Source of the DNA: Apodospora peruviana
Taxonomy: Eukaryota; Ascomycota; Sordariomycetes; Sordariales; Lasiosphaeriaceae
Assembly (NCBI GenBank): GCA_033439685.1
Contig: JAUEDM010000001.1
Location: 6,758,001-6,822,000 of the forward strand
Direction of reading: 5' to 3'
DNA: 64,000 nucleotides
Under the pieces are notes generated by a model. That model was not told the origin of the DNA and searched no databases. It was given only the letters and a program-made list of their open reading frames with translations. The stretch's first letter is position 1. Each line of letters opens with the position of its first letter. The position numbers and the translations under genes were made by a program. This document shows positions 36,211 through 47,193 of this stretch, in pieces.

Positions 36211-38086
36211 CCACGAGCGGAAGACAAGTGACTACGAGTACCTAGACTGGAGGCGGCGTCGGACCCGATCGACTAATCGATAACGACAAAAGGCCGCTGG
36301 GCGAAACGGCCGACGGGGCGGACGCGCGGCTGCAGCTCCGTCCGGAACGACAATTACAAGGCAGAGTGGGCAGGACGGGAACGCGAGACGGTTGTCGTCG
36401 ACAGCAACGCAAGGATGTGCCTGGCGGTGGTGTTGTGACGGCGTTGTCGTCGTGACTTGACTCGGAGGATGTGGGTTTTGGTGCTCCAGAAGGGGAAAAG
36501 TTTAAGTGGGCCTTTCTGTGATCTTGTTTCGTCGCAGTGGGAGCGTACAACTGAGTGCGAAAGGGAGGGAGTGGGAGTGGGAAGGAAGCGAAGCGAAGCG
36601 TGCAAGTGGATGGATTGACTGCTGTCGTCAAAAAAGCCCAACAATGGAAGGCCCCAAGCCGGCTCAACTCTGTTTCTGCCGTCTGCTGCCCGCACCGTTC
36701 ATTCAACGTTGGGGCTTTGTCGCTTTTACCTTTTAGGTTACCTCTGTAGGGGTTAAATCCACCACTGTCCGCATGGATCGCGAAGATGGGAAAATGGGCA
36801 AGTCGTGCTGCACAGCCTATGCACCAGGGCCCTCGTGGTGCATCTCGAGCTCTTTTCACTGGCACCCCGTGCACCCGTAGACAGATATATCTTGCACGGA
36901 TTGCTCTCGCGTTCGTCGTTGGGGCCCGACGACGGGAGGTTGCTTTGAAGCGGGGGAAACAAAGCTCGAACTGGCCAATCCCGTCAGTACCTGGACCAGG
37001 TCAGCTGCAATTCCTGGGATCCTGTCCGGTATACATGTACGGATACCCAGAAAGTGCTAGCGGCGTGTCCCTAAGCATGAGTAGCGCTACTTGGCTCATG
37101 TCACGCTGGTGAGATGAGTTGTTCATTCGCTCACAAGCATCGAGTGAAACGCTACGACAGAGAACAGAACCAGAGCAGAACAGACGAATGCACGCGGGAA
37201 CACTGTTTTGGTACCAGTGAAAAGCTAGAGAACAAGCTCTACCAAATACGGAACATAAGGCGTGCAAGGGTTGCGGTGCCAGATGACGAGAAGAGAGGCC
37301 CTTTGAAGAAAGGAAACGGTTCGATATTCACAGGCCAATTGGTATTTCAGAGGTGGAAAGTGAACCGACTCTCCTCTGTGCCTCTGACCTCTTGCCGGAC
37401 ATAAATCATGCTATAAGCAGAAGCTCTTTCCTCCGTGGATACCGGTAGGTGGGAAGGAAGCTTCGACCAGCAGGAGCTAGCTGGTAGCTGGGATGATCAC
37501 CGAAGAATTCGGGCGGTCCAGTCCAGATTGATGGATCAACACTTTTCAACGTCGGGTGACCTCTTTCATGTGTTATTTCCACTTCTCCGTCACTTTTTTA
37601 ACAAAAAAAATCAATTCCTTTCACATACGCAATACTGTGGTACGCCCTGTGGCTCTCAGTCTCTGCCCGATGTCCAGGCATCTATCTACCTTAGCCACCC
37701 TTCAGCAAAAGGGACCTGGGAAGGATCAAGCCACTCCCAGCTTGTTTGCCGATTCTCCAGTCCTGCATAACACTGTGGCACGAGATGCCTTATGACACAG
37801 GACGTCCTCGACTTGCAGCGCTGTGCACCGCGATACGCGAATCGGATCTCGTCGGATCTACGTCCATTTTACTGGTTGTAGGACCCTCACCACTCTATTG
37901 CTGCCGTCAACGTCCACGACAATTAACCCAATTGACGACGGGAATCGGTACCAACAGAGTCTGGCAAACCCACCCCTTGTATATTTGCAGATTATCCGAT
38001 CGCCCTTCAGCTATCTCTTCCATTAAGCTAGACTGACTCGCATCCACAACTCCTCCCTGCGCTTCTCTTACATTGTCCTTACCTTT

Positions 38087-38977
38087 ATGAGGTATGTACT
38101 GATTCTTGCTTGCCCTTCGAAAAGAGGCCCAGATTGGAGGGTGCCCGTCAGTTTTAACCCCTCACTCTCCTCCGCATCTCTTGCTTCAGCCGGCTGCGGC
38201 CGATGGAGTCAAAGGAAAACATATCTCTCTCCAGCTGCTCTCATCAGCCCCAGGCAGGACAAAAGGACGGACATAACAATCAAGACTTGCACATGTAATC
38301 CGTACAGAGCACCGAGGTACGACATTGGCTGGAGACCGGCCGGCATGGTGCACAGACTACCCGTGGATGGGGGTGCCAGGCAAAGGAACGGCCCAAGAAG
38401 CATTGGCCGGTGCTGTCACCGCCGCTCTACCAACCGCCATTGGGGTATTCCCGGGCTCATAGGGTCGCATGGCTGCGCAGGATTTCGTCAGGTGGAAAGC
38501 CGCTCAAAGCAACATGAGCCACGAGCTTTCCGAACCCCAACTCACCGACCCAGCAGTCTCACGACCCTACTGCAGCCGCTTGTTGAAGGCTATCCGGCTC
38601 ATAAGGGTCCCTTGCCCTCGCCACAGATTAAAGACATATTGAGATGCTGTCGGTGGGACGAAAGGCATGCAAGAGGTATTACCATGAACCACCCATCCTC
38701 CCTGCCCAAACAGAAGTTATCCAACATGTCACTCCTCCAACACCGTACGTTTAGGTATGGAACCACGCCGCCATCACACAGCCGATGCATCGAGAATGCC
38801 ACCGCAGCACGCACCTGCAAGTGCTGTCGTCCTCGTGTCTACCTAGAGGTTCACTTTCTGCCGAAGCACCGGAGCTCCTACAGTTCCCAGCCCGCAGTTC
38901 TAGCTGGAGGGCAAGCACTCGTCCCGGCTTTGTCGGCCCCAAGGACGACATCCACGCCTACGGTAGTACTATATTAG
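38087..38977 (+). CDS. Orphan open reading frame, 296 codons
   Basis: A long uninterrupted frame from ATG to TAG in otherwise gene-free DNA. The product would be basic and rich in Arg, Ser, Pro, Cys and His, with no signal peptide, membrane segment or domain that I recognise. A Cys cluster (CKCCRPR) lies near the C terminus. Synonymous positions are not clearly biased to G/C, unlike the confident genes nearby, which argues against a conserved coding gene. A frame this long is unusual by chance, so it is listed as possible rather than dismissed. It may also be part of a non-coding leader. Confidence 0.18.
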   Translation: MRYVLILACPSKRGPDWRVPVSFNPSLSSASLASAGCGRWSQRKTYLSPAALISPRQDKRTDITIKTCTCNPYRAPRYDIGWRPAGMVHRLPVDGGARQRNGPRSIGRCCHRRSTNRHWGIPGLIGSHGCAGFRQVESRSKQHEPRAFRTPTHRPSSLTTLLQPLVEGYPAHKGPLPSPQIKDILRCCRWDERHARGITMNHPSSLPKQKLSNMSLLQHRTFRYGTTPPSHSRCIENATAARTCKCCRPRVYLEVHFLPKHRSSYSSQPAVLAGGQALVPALSAPRTTSTPTVVLY

Positions 38978-41817
38978 TCTTCAGTCCGTCTAGACATCCA
39001 AAGTAACCCTCCGATAGTGCTTGGATGGATGATCCTCGGCGACTTTGGCAAACTGTGCATAACGGCATGATGACGATTACGAACAGGTAATATATCGCAG
39101 AATGCTGTTGACACAGGTGGATATGTCAGAAATATCGAGCAGCCCGTCGATGAGCTTTTGAGCATTTGGTATTGTCCTGCCTCGGGTACTTTTCGACGTG
39201 CGTGCATACTACTGATCAACAGAACATTACTGTCCATATGCGATACATCCGACCGCTTCTTACTCTAGACCTAGGTAGTCTGGGGGCGCCGTCTCTTCTG
39301 ATGTGGTCTATGTGCCTGTCCCAATGCAGCAGAGCAACACACCAGTGGGTCTCTCTCTGCTAGTACGTACAAACCTACACGGTAAGTTCTCCATCGTGAC
39401 CGGCCTGCGTATCCGATCACAACAGAACCATGGCTCGCTCGGTTTGGATGAGCGAATGAGTGTTTCCTGGTGAGTGAGCTTCTCGGGCAGGGGTGATAGC
39501 TATTGCCAAGCTGGGCAGTTCTGGATAGCCTCTTTCTCTTTTTCTCGGCACTCTCATTAACCTTGGCAAAAGAACCCATCCAATCCTCGAGCACTTAAGC
39601 GCGACAAGCCTCTTTTTATTGCTACTGACCTACCTCTGATCACGCATTGTCCAATGGGTGTCTGCCATTGTCCGGTCGGATGGCTTCACATTGTCCCGGA
39701 TCATCCCCCTTCCTACGGCTGCACACCCTCTTCTGAGCAAATTGGATCCGACAGGAAGATGGCCCCAGTCCCGGCAGCGCGATGACTGCTCAACAGCAAG
39801 CAGTGAGTGAGGTGGGTGTTGCTATGCCACATCCTCACATCGTATATACTATCAGAGATGTATGGTTCCGAGCTGACCGCCAATCCACGCCCAGAAAACG
39901 TTTTTTATGTTTTATCAATACGGAATATCTTATTCAAGAACACCTACCCTTGCCCACCTTCACATATACATACCTTACCTAAGGTACACTACCCACCTTA
40001 CGTATGCTACGTGCTGTACTTTATTACCGACCGATCACTCTTAGGCGGTGATGGAGCGCGGGTTTGTGCACGCTACACTACAACACGTGAGGTTCATCAT
40101 TTTGTTCGTCATGATCTCGATCTGGCTTATTTCGTCATCTTCAAACGTTTCTTTGTTCGGTAGTTACCGACAATCCGAACCGAGACCACCCCGGTTTTCG
40201 AACACAAGGGAGGGAGGAAGCGTGTGAGACATTCTGACGGATCTCATGACAACAACCCCTCCCTTCTTCTCTTAGCTCCTCTTGTCTCAGGAGACTTTTC
40301 TCCCTCCCTACGTAATTCTTTGTTAGAGACTTTGCTCTGTCTTGGTTCACTCGGTAAATAAACAGCACCTACAGTGCAAGACATTGCATTTATCCATTTC
40401 ATCGTCCAGTTTCAATGCCATGCACTGTCGGTCTGACTGCAAAACGGGACGGGACAAACTTATGATGCCCTGCGGGAGAACATGAATTTGAACCCCTCAT
40501 ATCTTATTACCTTTCTTTGATGTTCATGTCGTGCTACCTGGGGTTCCATCAACAGGGACTGGACAGGAAAGTTGACCGATGCGTGGTGGTAGCGTCTTCT
40601 ACGATTATACGTACCCACCTAGCTAATATCTATATTTCCCCTTTCTTTGTGTCCGTTCTCTTATCTCTATTGCTGTTTGTTCATTCATTTACTACTCATA
40701 TCATATCCGCAGCCGCTGCACGCGAGCAATTGGGTTCCCTCAGAGCTGCTAGCTACAGCCCGCATGTGATGATGCAACCACCACCACCACCGCCAGCCAG
40801 CCGGTAACCTTTATGTATGTGGTGGGCTGGTGAGTAGGCAGATTCTCGGCCGGATATTCTAGATCGACAAAAGATAAACTCATCTGTTGCATACCTGTTG
40901 CACATCACGTAAGGATCGTACACGTACACATACACAGGGGACATAGGTATACACAGTCAGGTAAGGCAGGTAGGCAGGTTGTAACATGAACTTGTCATTG
41001 TATGATCTTTGTACCTACCGGGATACACCATGATCTGAATCACGGGGTCACGAAATCGTCAAACTCGTCAACCCTTTTCATTTCAGAACAGACCGATCAT
41101 GTGTATGTTGTGGAGGTATGTACGGCGGTGCGGTACTAAGTGAGTGCGTCAGGACTGACACACATCTCGACATATATCTATTATCGTGGTCCTTCGGCAG
41201 CGTGCTTCTCTTCACTGCAGTAAGATAGAGTGGATGACGTGAAATCGGTTGGCGAAATCTAATCCATCTACTATGGACAGTACATTTCGATAGTATGTGG
41301 GATCTACATATAATATATGCTGTGTTTGATCTTTTCCCAGTTTACAACTACCAGGCACCACTTCGCTACACTAGGTATTCATCCAATCGGGGAGGGGGGG
41401 TGTGGATGATCACTCTACGAGTACATATACCCTCTATCATGATCAAGTTTATACTAGTATATATTTATCGCACGGCTTACTTGGAAGGGATTGAGTGTTT
41501 TGAGGAGGGTTGCAAGGGGTAGGGGAGTGTCCAGCACGTATTGAAGCACCGTTCGTTTCGCTGAGACGGTTGAACATGTCTGACTTGGACCCGCTTATCC
41601 CTTCCTCGCTTCCTGCCTTTTTGAGGTGGTGATTTGCGTGGTATTTTAGAGAGACCTGTCCTATCCAACTACTTGGGCATGTATTCTGTCGAATTGTCTA
41701 TCCAGCGGTAGGTATGTATGGGTCAGATTCAACTTGAACAAGATCCAAGATTAAACAAGATCCAAGATTCCCAAGAAAGCAGGACTCGACTTCTTCTCTC
41801 CGTCAACACATCCACCC

Positions 41818-42887
41818 TTACAAGGTCAACAACACCGCCTCTCGACCTGCACCCTCGGTCTCAGCCCACTCCCTCCTCAACTCCTCCAACCACTTCCCCT
41901 TGTCCACCCACCTCTGCTCAAGCCACTTGGCCAAACCATCATCGTCGCGCGGTAGGTCGTGGAGAGGAAACCGCCGTGCGTGCACGTGAAATCGGTACCC
42001 GTTCCCCCCTTTGTACCCAGCGGCCTGACTGAGTTTGGGCACCGAGAGGGTCTCCCACATGGTCGGCGCGGCGTGCCATTGCTTGCCGCGCTGGTAGGCG
42101 ATAGTAAGATCGTAGACGGCCTTGACGTGCGGCGCCGCTCCGCGTAGGTGCTGGACGGTGGTGACGAAGCCCTTGGTCCGGGGGTAGAGCAGGTGCATCG
42201 GCTGCGGGCGGCTGTTTGCTTCGCACCACAGTCGCGACTGCTGATACTTTTCGGGAGTGTAACGCGTGGCTTCGGAGAAGGAGACAAGCCCTGAAGCAGA
42301 ATCATCAGTTAACCCCATTGCAAGTTATTATTCTCGGGGACTGTACATGAGAAGAAGAGGGTTGGGAGCTAGGGGTTGTCATTACATGTCGGCCACTTTC
42401 TCTCCACGATTCCCCTAAACACCCTTTCCAGCTCAGCTTTGTCCTTGGCCCAGTTCCTGCTGACCAGCGGCATGCCCATGACCCAGAGGCCCCATCCAAG
42501 AAAAGGGACGATGCGCAGCTGGATCTTGGCGAACCATCGGCAGCGACCCAGCATGCCGGCGCGGATGGCGAGTGCCTGGATCATGTAGAAGTCGCTCCAG
42601 CCGACGTGGTTAGCAACGACGATGGCGCTCTCCCCGGCAGGCAGCTGGTCACCCGACGTGGTGATGTCGGCAGCGTTCTGCCCTTCAAAGATGTACTGGA
42701 TCCAGCGCCACACCGAGAAGGCGATCTGAGAGGACAGGTTGTAGGCCGTGTCCGGCATCAGCAGCTTGAGAGGGAGCATGAGCGATAGCAAGATATCAGC
42801 TGCTATGAGCCAGACTAGCCATGGGGCAACCAGTCCCAGGCCCCGAAGACTAGTCGGGATCGGGACCGGCCCGGAGTAGCTGGCCAT
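41818..42887 (-). CDS. Lysophospholipid acyltransferase (1-acylglycerol-3-phosphate O-acyltransferase-like)
   Basis: Two exons: 42386-42887 and 41818-42290, giving 324 aa in frame; donor GTAATG, acceptor TTCAG, joining to read KWPTWLVSFSEATRYTP. The N terminus has one or two membrane helices (about 17-45). The catalytic NHVGWSD at 93-99 is the H-x4-D motif of PlsC-type acyltransferases; a basic block with RCRWFAKIQLRIVPFLGWG follows; the second substrate motif, normally EGTR, reads EATR at 174-177. The protein likely transfers an acyl chain to a lysophospholipid in ER or lipid-droplet membranes, as yeast Cst26/Psi1 relatives do. An upstream in-frame ATG at 43208 would add 107 residues, but these are Pro/Arg-rich and look like leader, so the later ATG was chosen. 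Confidence 0.86.
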
Positions 42888-45800
42888 CGCAAAGAGGGTG
42901 TTACTGGAGGGGGGCGGGGCGGAGGGAGCAGCAGGGGCCCGGGCAACCAGTCTTGTGACAGGGTGTCTCGAGTCACCTTCTGGAAAGGGGTCCCGAGAAC
43001 GGAAGAAAGTCGGTGGGAGCGAGATTCGGCTGGGCAGTCGGCTCGGCGCCGGGGTGGCACAACAAATTAAGGTACGTTTATTGCCGGGAACTAGCCCGGG
43101 AAAAGGGGGAGGAAGGCCGTAAAGGTGGGCGGTTGACGTCGGCGAGACCGGAAGAACAAGAGAATAAAATCCAGTCGTGGCGCCCGTCAGAGAGAATCCA
43201 CCAACCATATGACGGGACAAGTGCCTCTCAGCTCTCAGTCAGCGTCGATGACAGGAGGACGAGGATCTGATAATTTGGCCCCCTCCCACGCCGTTGTCTC
43301 TTTCCCACCGGCCTGCGGGCAGGACCCTGCGTCCACGCAGTCAGGTCCTAGAAGGTGGTTGCGGAGGCCCCGCGTTTCACGTTTTTGAGATTGGAATGCT
43401 GGCCTTCATGCATCGGGGCCGAGATCGATTAATAGGTTCGGAGATGTTCGATGACGTGCACGCACAGATCATCAAACAACTTGGAAAGGGGAAAACTGTC
43501 AGAGCTGTAAAGAAAAAATCCAAATTATCACCGACAAATTATTTCAATTATTAATTAATAACCGAGAGTCGACCGCCATGATTGATCACTGCCTAGTAGC
43601 AGTATTGACTTGATTGTGAGAATTGCCGGCGCACGTCCGCTGAACGCTTCCATCGGAGCCGTTAGATCGGTTGATGCGGGGCTTTGATCGCGGCTGGTTC
43701 ATCGTGAGGCCCAGATCGCCCCGGTTCTCAATGCTCGACCGCCTTTTTGACTTTTTCATCACCGACGTCGGATAGGTCGTGACCGGCTAGCCAGCGTCTG
43801 TGTGACTGGTTAGGTAGGCTCTTGAAGTTGATGTTGGCTTGACCTTTTCGGTCTTTACGGGGGCGATTCTTTTGGCCAGCCTCAAACTTGATCGTCGACT
43901 CTTCTTTTTGTTAATTAGTATCAGGTCACCTGTTTTGGAAGCCTCGGGCACCCCGAAAGTTTGAGCGTGGTTGACCACTTGACTGCGAGTTTCAGTCGGA
44001 ACTACCGTAGGTAATAAGGAGGATTAGGCGCTAGGCGCGTCCTGACGCCGGGTGTTCCTTTTCAAGGATGTGCAGATGTACACTAGACGCGTCGTACTAC
44101 GGGGCCCCGTAAGTTCGATGCAGATACCTAAGGTACCTAGGTAGGTACCTAGGTATACTGTCTGTACCGAGTTGCAATGGTAGAAAACAACAGCTGAGAA
44201 CCGCGTCTGTTCAACCCAGGTTGGGTCCATGTGATGGAAGGCACAGCCTGTGGGACCCGGCAACACCAGCGGCCTGGGGAAAATATTTAATGTTCGGTAC
44301 TCAACGGGCAGGGCAGGGCAGCTTTGCATTCCGTATTTGAATTTCGGGGATAGGGGTTACCGGCCAAGCGCTGGCAGCTGCGCTTGTTAGCCGGGCGGGA
44401 CCGAGTGGAAGCTCCCGCAGCGCCTCTTCAGAGTCTTCACGGACCCGACGCCACTCCCTGGCGCCGTACCACGGTTCCATGCCCTGACAGACGCCCGCGG
44501 CGCTGCCTGATGGCCTGACGCGTTTAACAAAGCTCATCTACCGCCACAGCCGGGGCACCTACCTCCGCTTCAGGCAACCGAATAAAGTCGATAAACTCAC
44601 AATGGACGGGGAGGTACGGGATTGCCCCCATTTGTCTCCATCAGCCCTAACGGCCCCCAGGTTACGGACTCCAGGCTAAACAGCAAACTGCCTCGACGCC
44701 CTGCTGGAACGTGGGAGACCCTGGATGCTCCAACGAGACTTCCCCGCCGTCGATTTTTGACATGATTGACGCTCCGTCCGTGTCATGTTTGCGCGAGCAG
44801 ATCACTTGGAGGTTTAGACTTAGTGACAAGGGGTAACAAAAAAAACAAATCATTGGTTTATCAAATCATGCCAGAATCTGAGAATCTGGATCTGTGAGTA
44901 GAAGCGGTAAGTTCCAGGTTACCAGCAGCCAAATGAGCACACCTTCCCATATTCACAGTTGTTCGGTTGCTCCAGGCAGGACTGATGCACCAATCCATCC
45001 ATGCAACCAATTGCAGATATCCGTATGAACCGTATGGCAGATTGGCATTTGTTCCTTCCTTCCATGGACACAAGGCATGGATCCCGGACGCGCGTGCGGT
45101 CAACCATTTCAGGGCCCGGGGAAAGAACGAACTCGAAAGAAGCGTACCGCTGCGCAGTGAACTTGTGCTTTTGGGCCTTGCCATCCAAGCCAGCCAAGAT
45201 GTGCAGGGGACGGGTTGGCAGACTGCAAAAAGCTTACCCACATCGTGAATATCTACGGGTGTACCTCCCGTCGACTCTACGGCCGTGCCAAGGGCACTCG
45301 AGAACAAACTGGAATTGCCATTCTTGCACGCTCGAGTTAACACAAATCTCTCACGGGCTCCAATGGTGGTGATTGACCACTTGCCTAGAATGCGCCAGAG
45401 TATAAAGGATTCTCCAGGTCGCGGATTGTCGTCGACCCGACATTAACATGACAGCCTGAGCCTGGCCGCCATTGGATATTGATCTTCAAAGAACGCCACA
45501 GAACCATATCGCCTAGCAAGCACAACTCCTGCCACGCAGAACCAGCGGCTATTCTTGTCGGATGACTGCGTGTACCACCGTCGACCTGCAACGCCTTGCC
45601 ACAGACATACAGCAGTAGCTCTATTTGGCGACTGGTCCCCTGCGTCCCCTGGATCCCTTGGGACGGGCTGCGTGTGGGAGGAGTCGTAGATGAAATTTAG
45701 CTTTCTCTACGGAGTACTCTCGTCTCGTGTGCCATGGGGCCGCATTTACCTGGCCGCATATCTCGAGCTACACACAATATCGGCCACCCCACCCAGCGAA

Positions 45801-47193
45801 TTCTTGCTCTCCCGGGCGTTGCAGTGCTGCATAGTAGTACTGAACATTTGACGGGACACCACTATTCACCCCGGTCCCAGTCCCATTCATATCCCCGACT
45901 ATCCATATCCAGCAATTCCAGCGAGGCCTGGACCTGAACCTCGACCCTCGCCTTGACCTTGATCTCAAGCACCTACCTCCACGAAGCAAGTCCACTTCGG
46001 CGTACACTAGACCGTATATTAAGGACGCCGTCCCACCCCCGACATTCTGTATGCACACTTGCTGCTACTGGCTTCTAGATCAATTCCTTATTGTCCGCGA
46101 GGCACTAAAAGCAATCCATCCCATCCTCCTCTGTCATCCGTCGTCCTGGCTTGTCGGCTCCGCGCGGCTGCTAGACCTGAACGCGCCTCTAGCCAGATCC
46201 CGGGTTGCACAACGTCAAAACCGCAACTACCTACTGTTTAGATAGACCGAGCTCTATCACTGCTCATCCTGGGCATCGGATCCAAGGCAACACTAGTGTT
46301 GTCGTATCGAAGGGTCTTGTTGCTGATTTGCGCAGAAGAGATCTCCCCGAGTCCCGCCTATATCCATCGCATCGATCGCCGAGATCTCGATTCCAAAGTC
46401 AAACCATCTGCTCCTTGGCACCTGTCTGTTGAACCCCCAAAACCTTTTCCATCAAACGCCTCCAAAACAAGGCGTCCCGACTGCTTGGGACCGCCCGTCA
46501 ACTGTCACCTGCAGCCATCCGCTCTGCCAACTAGCAGCAGCAGCCGGCGAGTGGTTCGTTGGCTTGCTTGATAGGGCTGCGGAATAAGTCATCCCCATTC
46601 TCAGACACTTGCGAAGAGAGCACTGTTTCAGCTTTTTGTCAAACCGACACCTCTTCATGCTGTTCCCACCCTGTCCCTGCCAAGGCGCCAACCCCCATCG
46701 CATCGCAAGCCGCAGGTACAGGGCAACTGTTACTCTTCCGCCTGTTCTTATTGGTGTGCCTTTCGGCATTGGCATCGTCAACACCAGGACTGTGAGCAGG
46801 TGAAGAGCACCGCATTGAGTCGATAGCCCGGAATCAGCATCTCCCAGGTAAGCCCTGCCGAACGACTCTTCATTGTTTGTGGTTCCCGCCGAACAGCCTG
46901 CTCTGCCCCTAGCTCAAATGAGCTGCTTATCCCGCATCCGTCACTTACATACACCACGGTGCGCCCGCCTCATGACCACCAACGTATTCTTGGGGATTTT
47001 TCGGCCTCCTTCCTCACGCTGCTGCGTATTCGACTAAAACCCCGCGTCGTCTCTCCGCCTCCTGTAACCCGTAGCACCCGAACAATTCTCTCACTCCTCA
47101 ACCCCTGTCTTTTTTCTTCTTTTTTCGCCATTGTTTCCCGATTTGAAATTCATTCGGCTGTGCTGGACTGCCAAGAGGTATTATTTTGTGGAA
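42888..47193. other. Gene-free interval, 4.3 kb, between acyltransferase and bZIP genes
   Basis: It is flanked by divergent genes and so holds two promoters. It includes the densest TACCTAGGTA cluster of the window (44125-44156). No gene is supported; many short open frames overlap in several frames without motifs. The last 300 bp before 47194 is C/T-rich, typical of a long leader. Confidence 0.5.
44125..44156. repeat. Palindrome-like TACCTAGGTA cluster
   Basis: Four overlapping copies of ACCTA/AGGTA words (TACCTAAGG, TACCTAGG, TAGGTACC, TAGGTATA) form a nearly self-complementary 32-bp block. The same core occurs at many other intergenic places in this window but I did not see it inside coding exons. 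Confidence 0.7.

Larger units (their letters stand above)
35672..41817. other. Gene-free interval, 6.1 kb, upstream of the Rim15-type gene
   Basis: This is the longest gene-free stretch. It should hold the promoter and leader of the Rim15-type gene and the 3' flank of the acyltransferase gene. It carries a decamer tandem repeat (36151-36210), a TACCTAAGTACCTAGGTC word near 36083-36100, and a 296-codon open frame (38087-38977, listed separately). Other open frames lack motifs. No tRNA, snRNA or transposon was recognised. Confidence 0.5.

Noticed and set aside
36242..36874. 210-codon minus-strand open frame upstream of the Rim15-type gene
   Set aside because: Biased composition (Pro/Ser/Arg), other frames open at the same place, no motif.
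42888..43208. 107-residue N-terminal extension of the acyltransferase from the ATG at 43208
   Set aside because: The extension is Pro/Ser/Arg-rich and leader-like; the family normally starts close to the first membrane helix.
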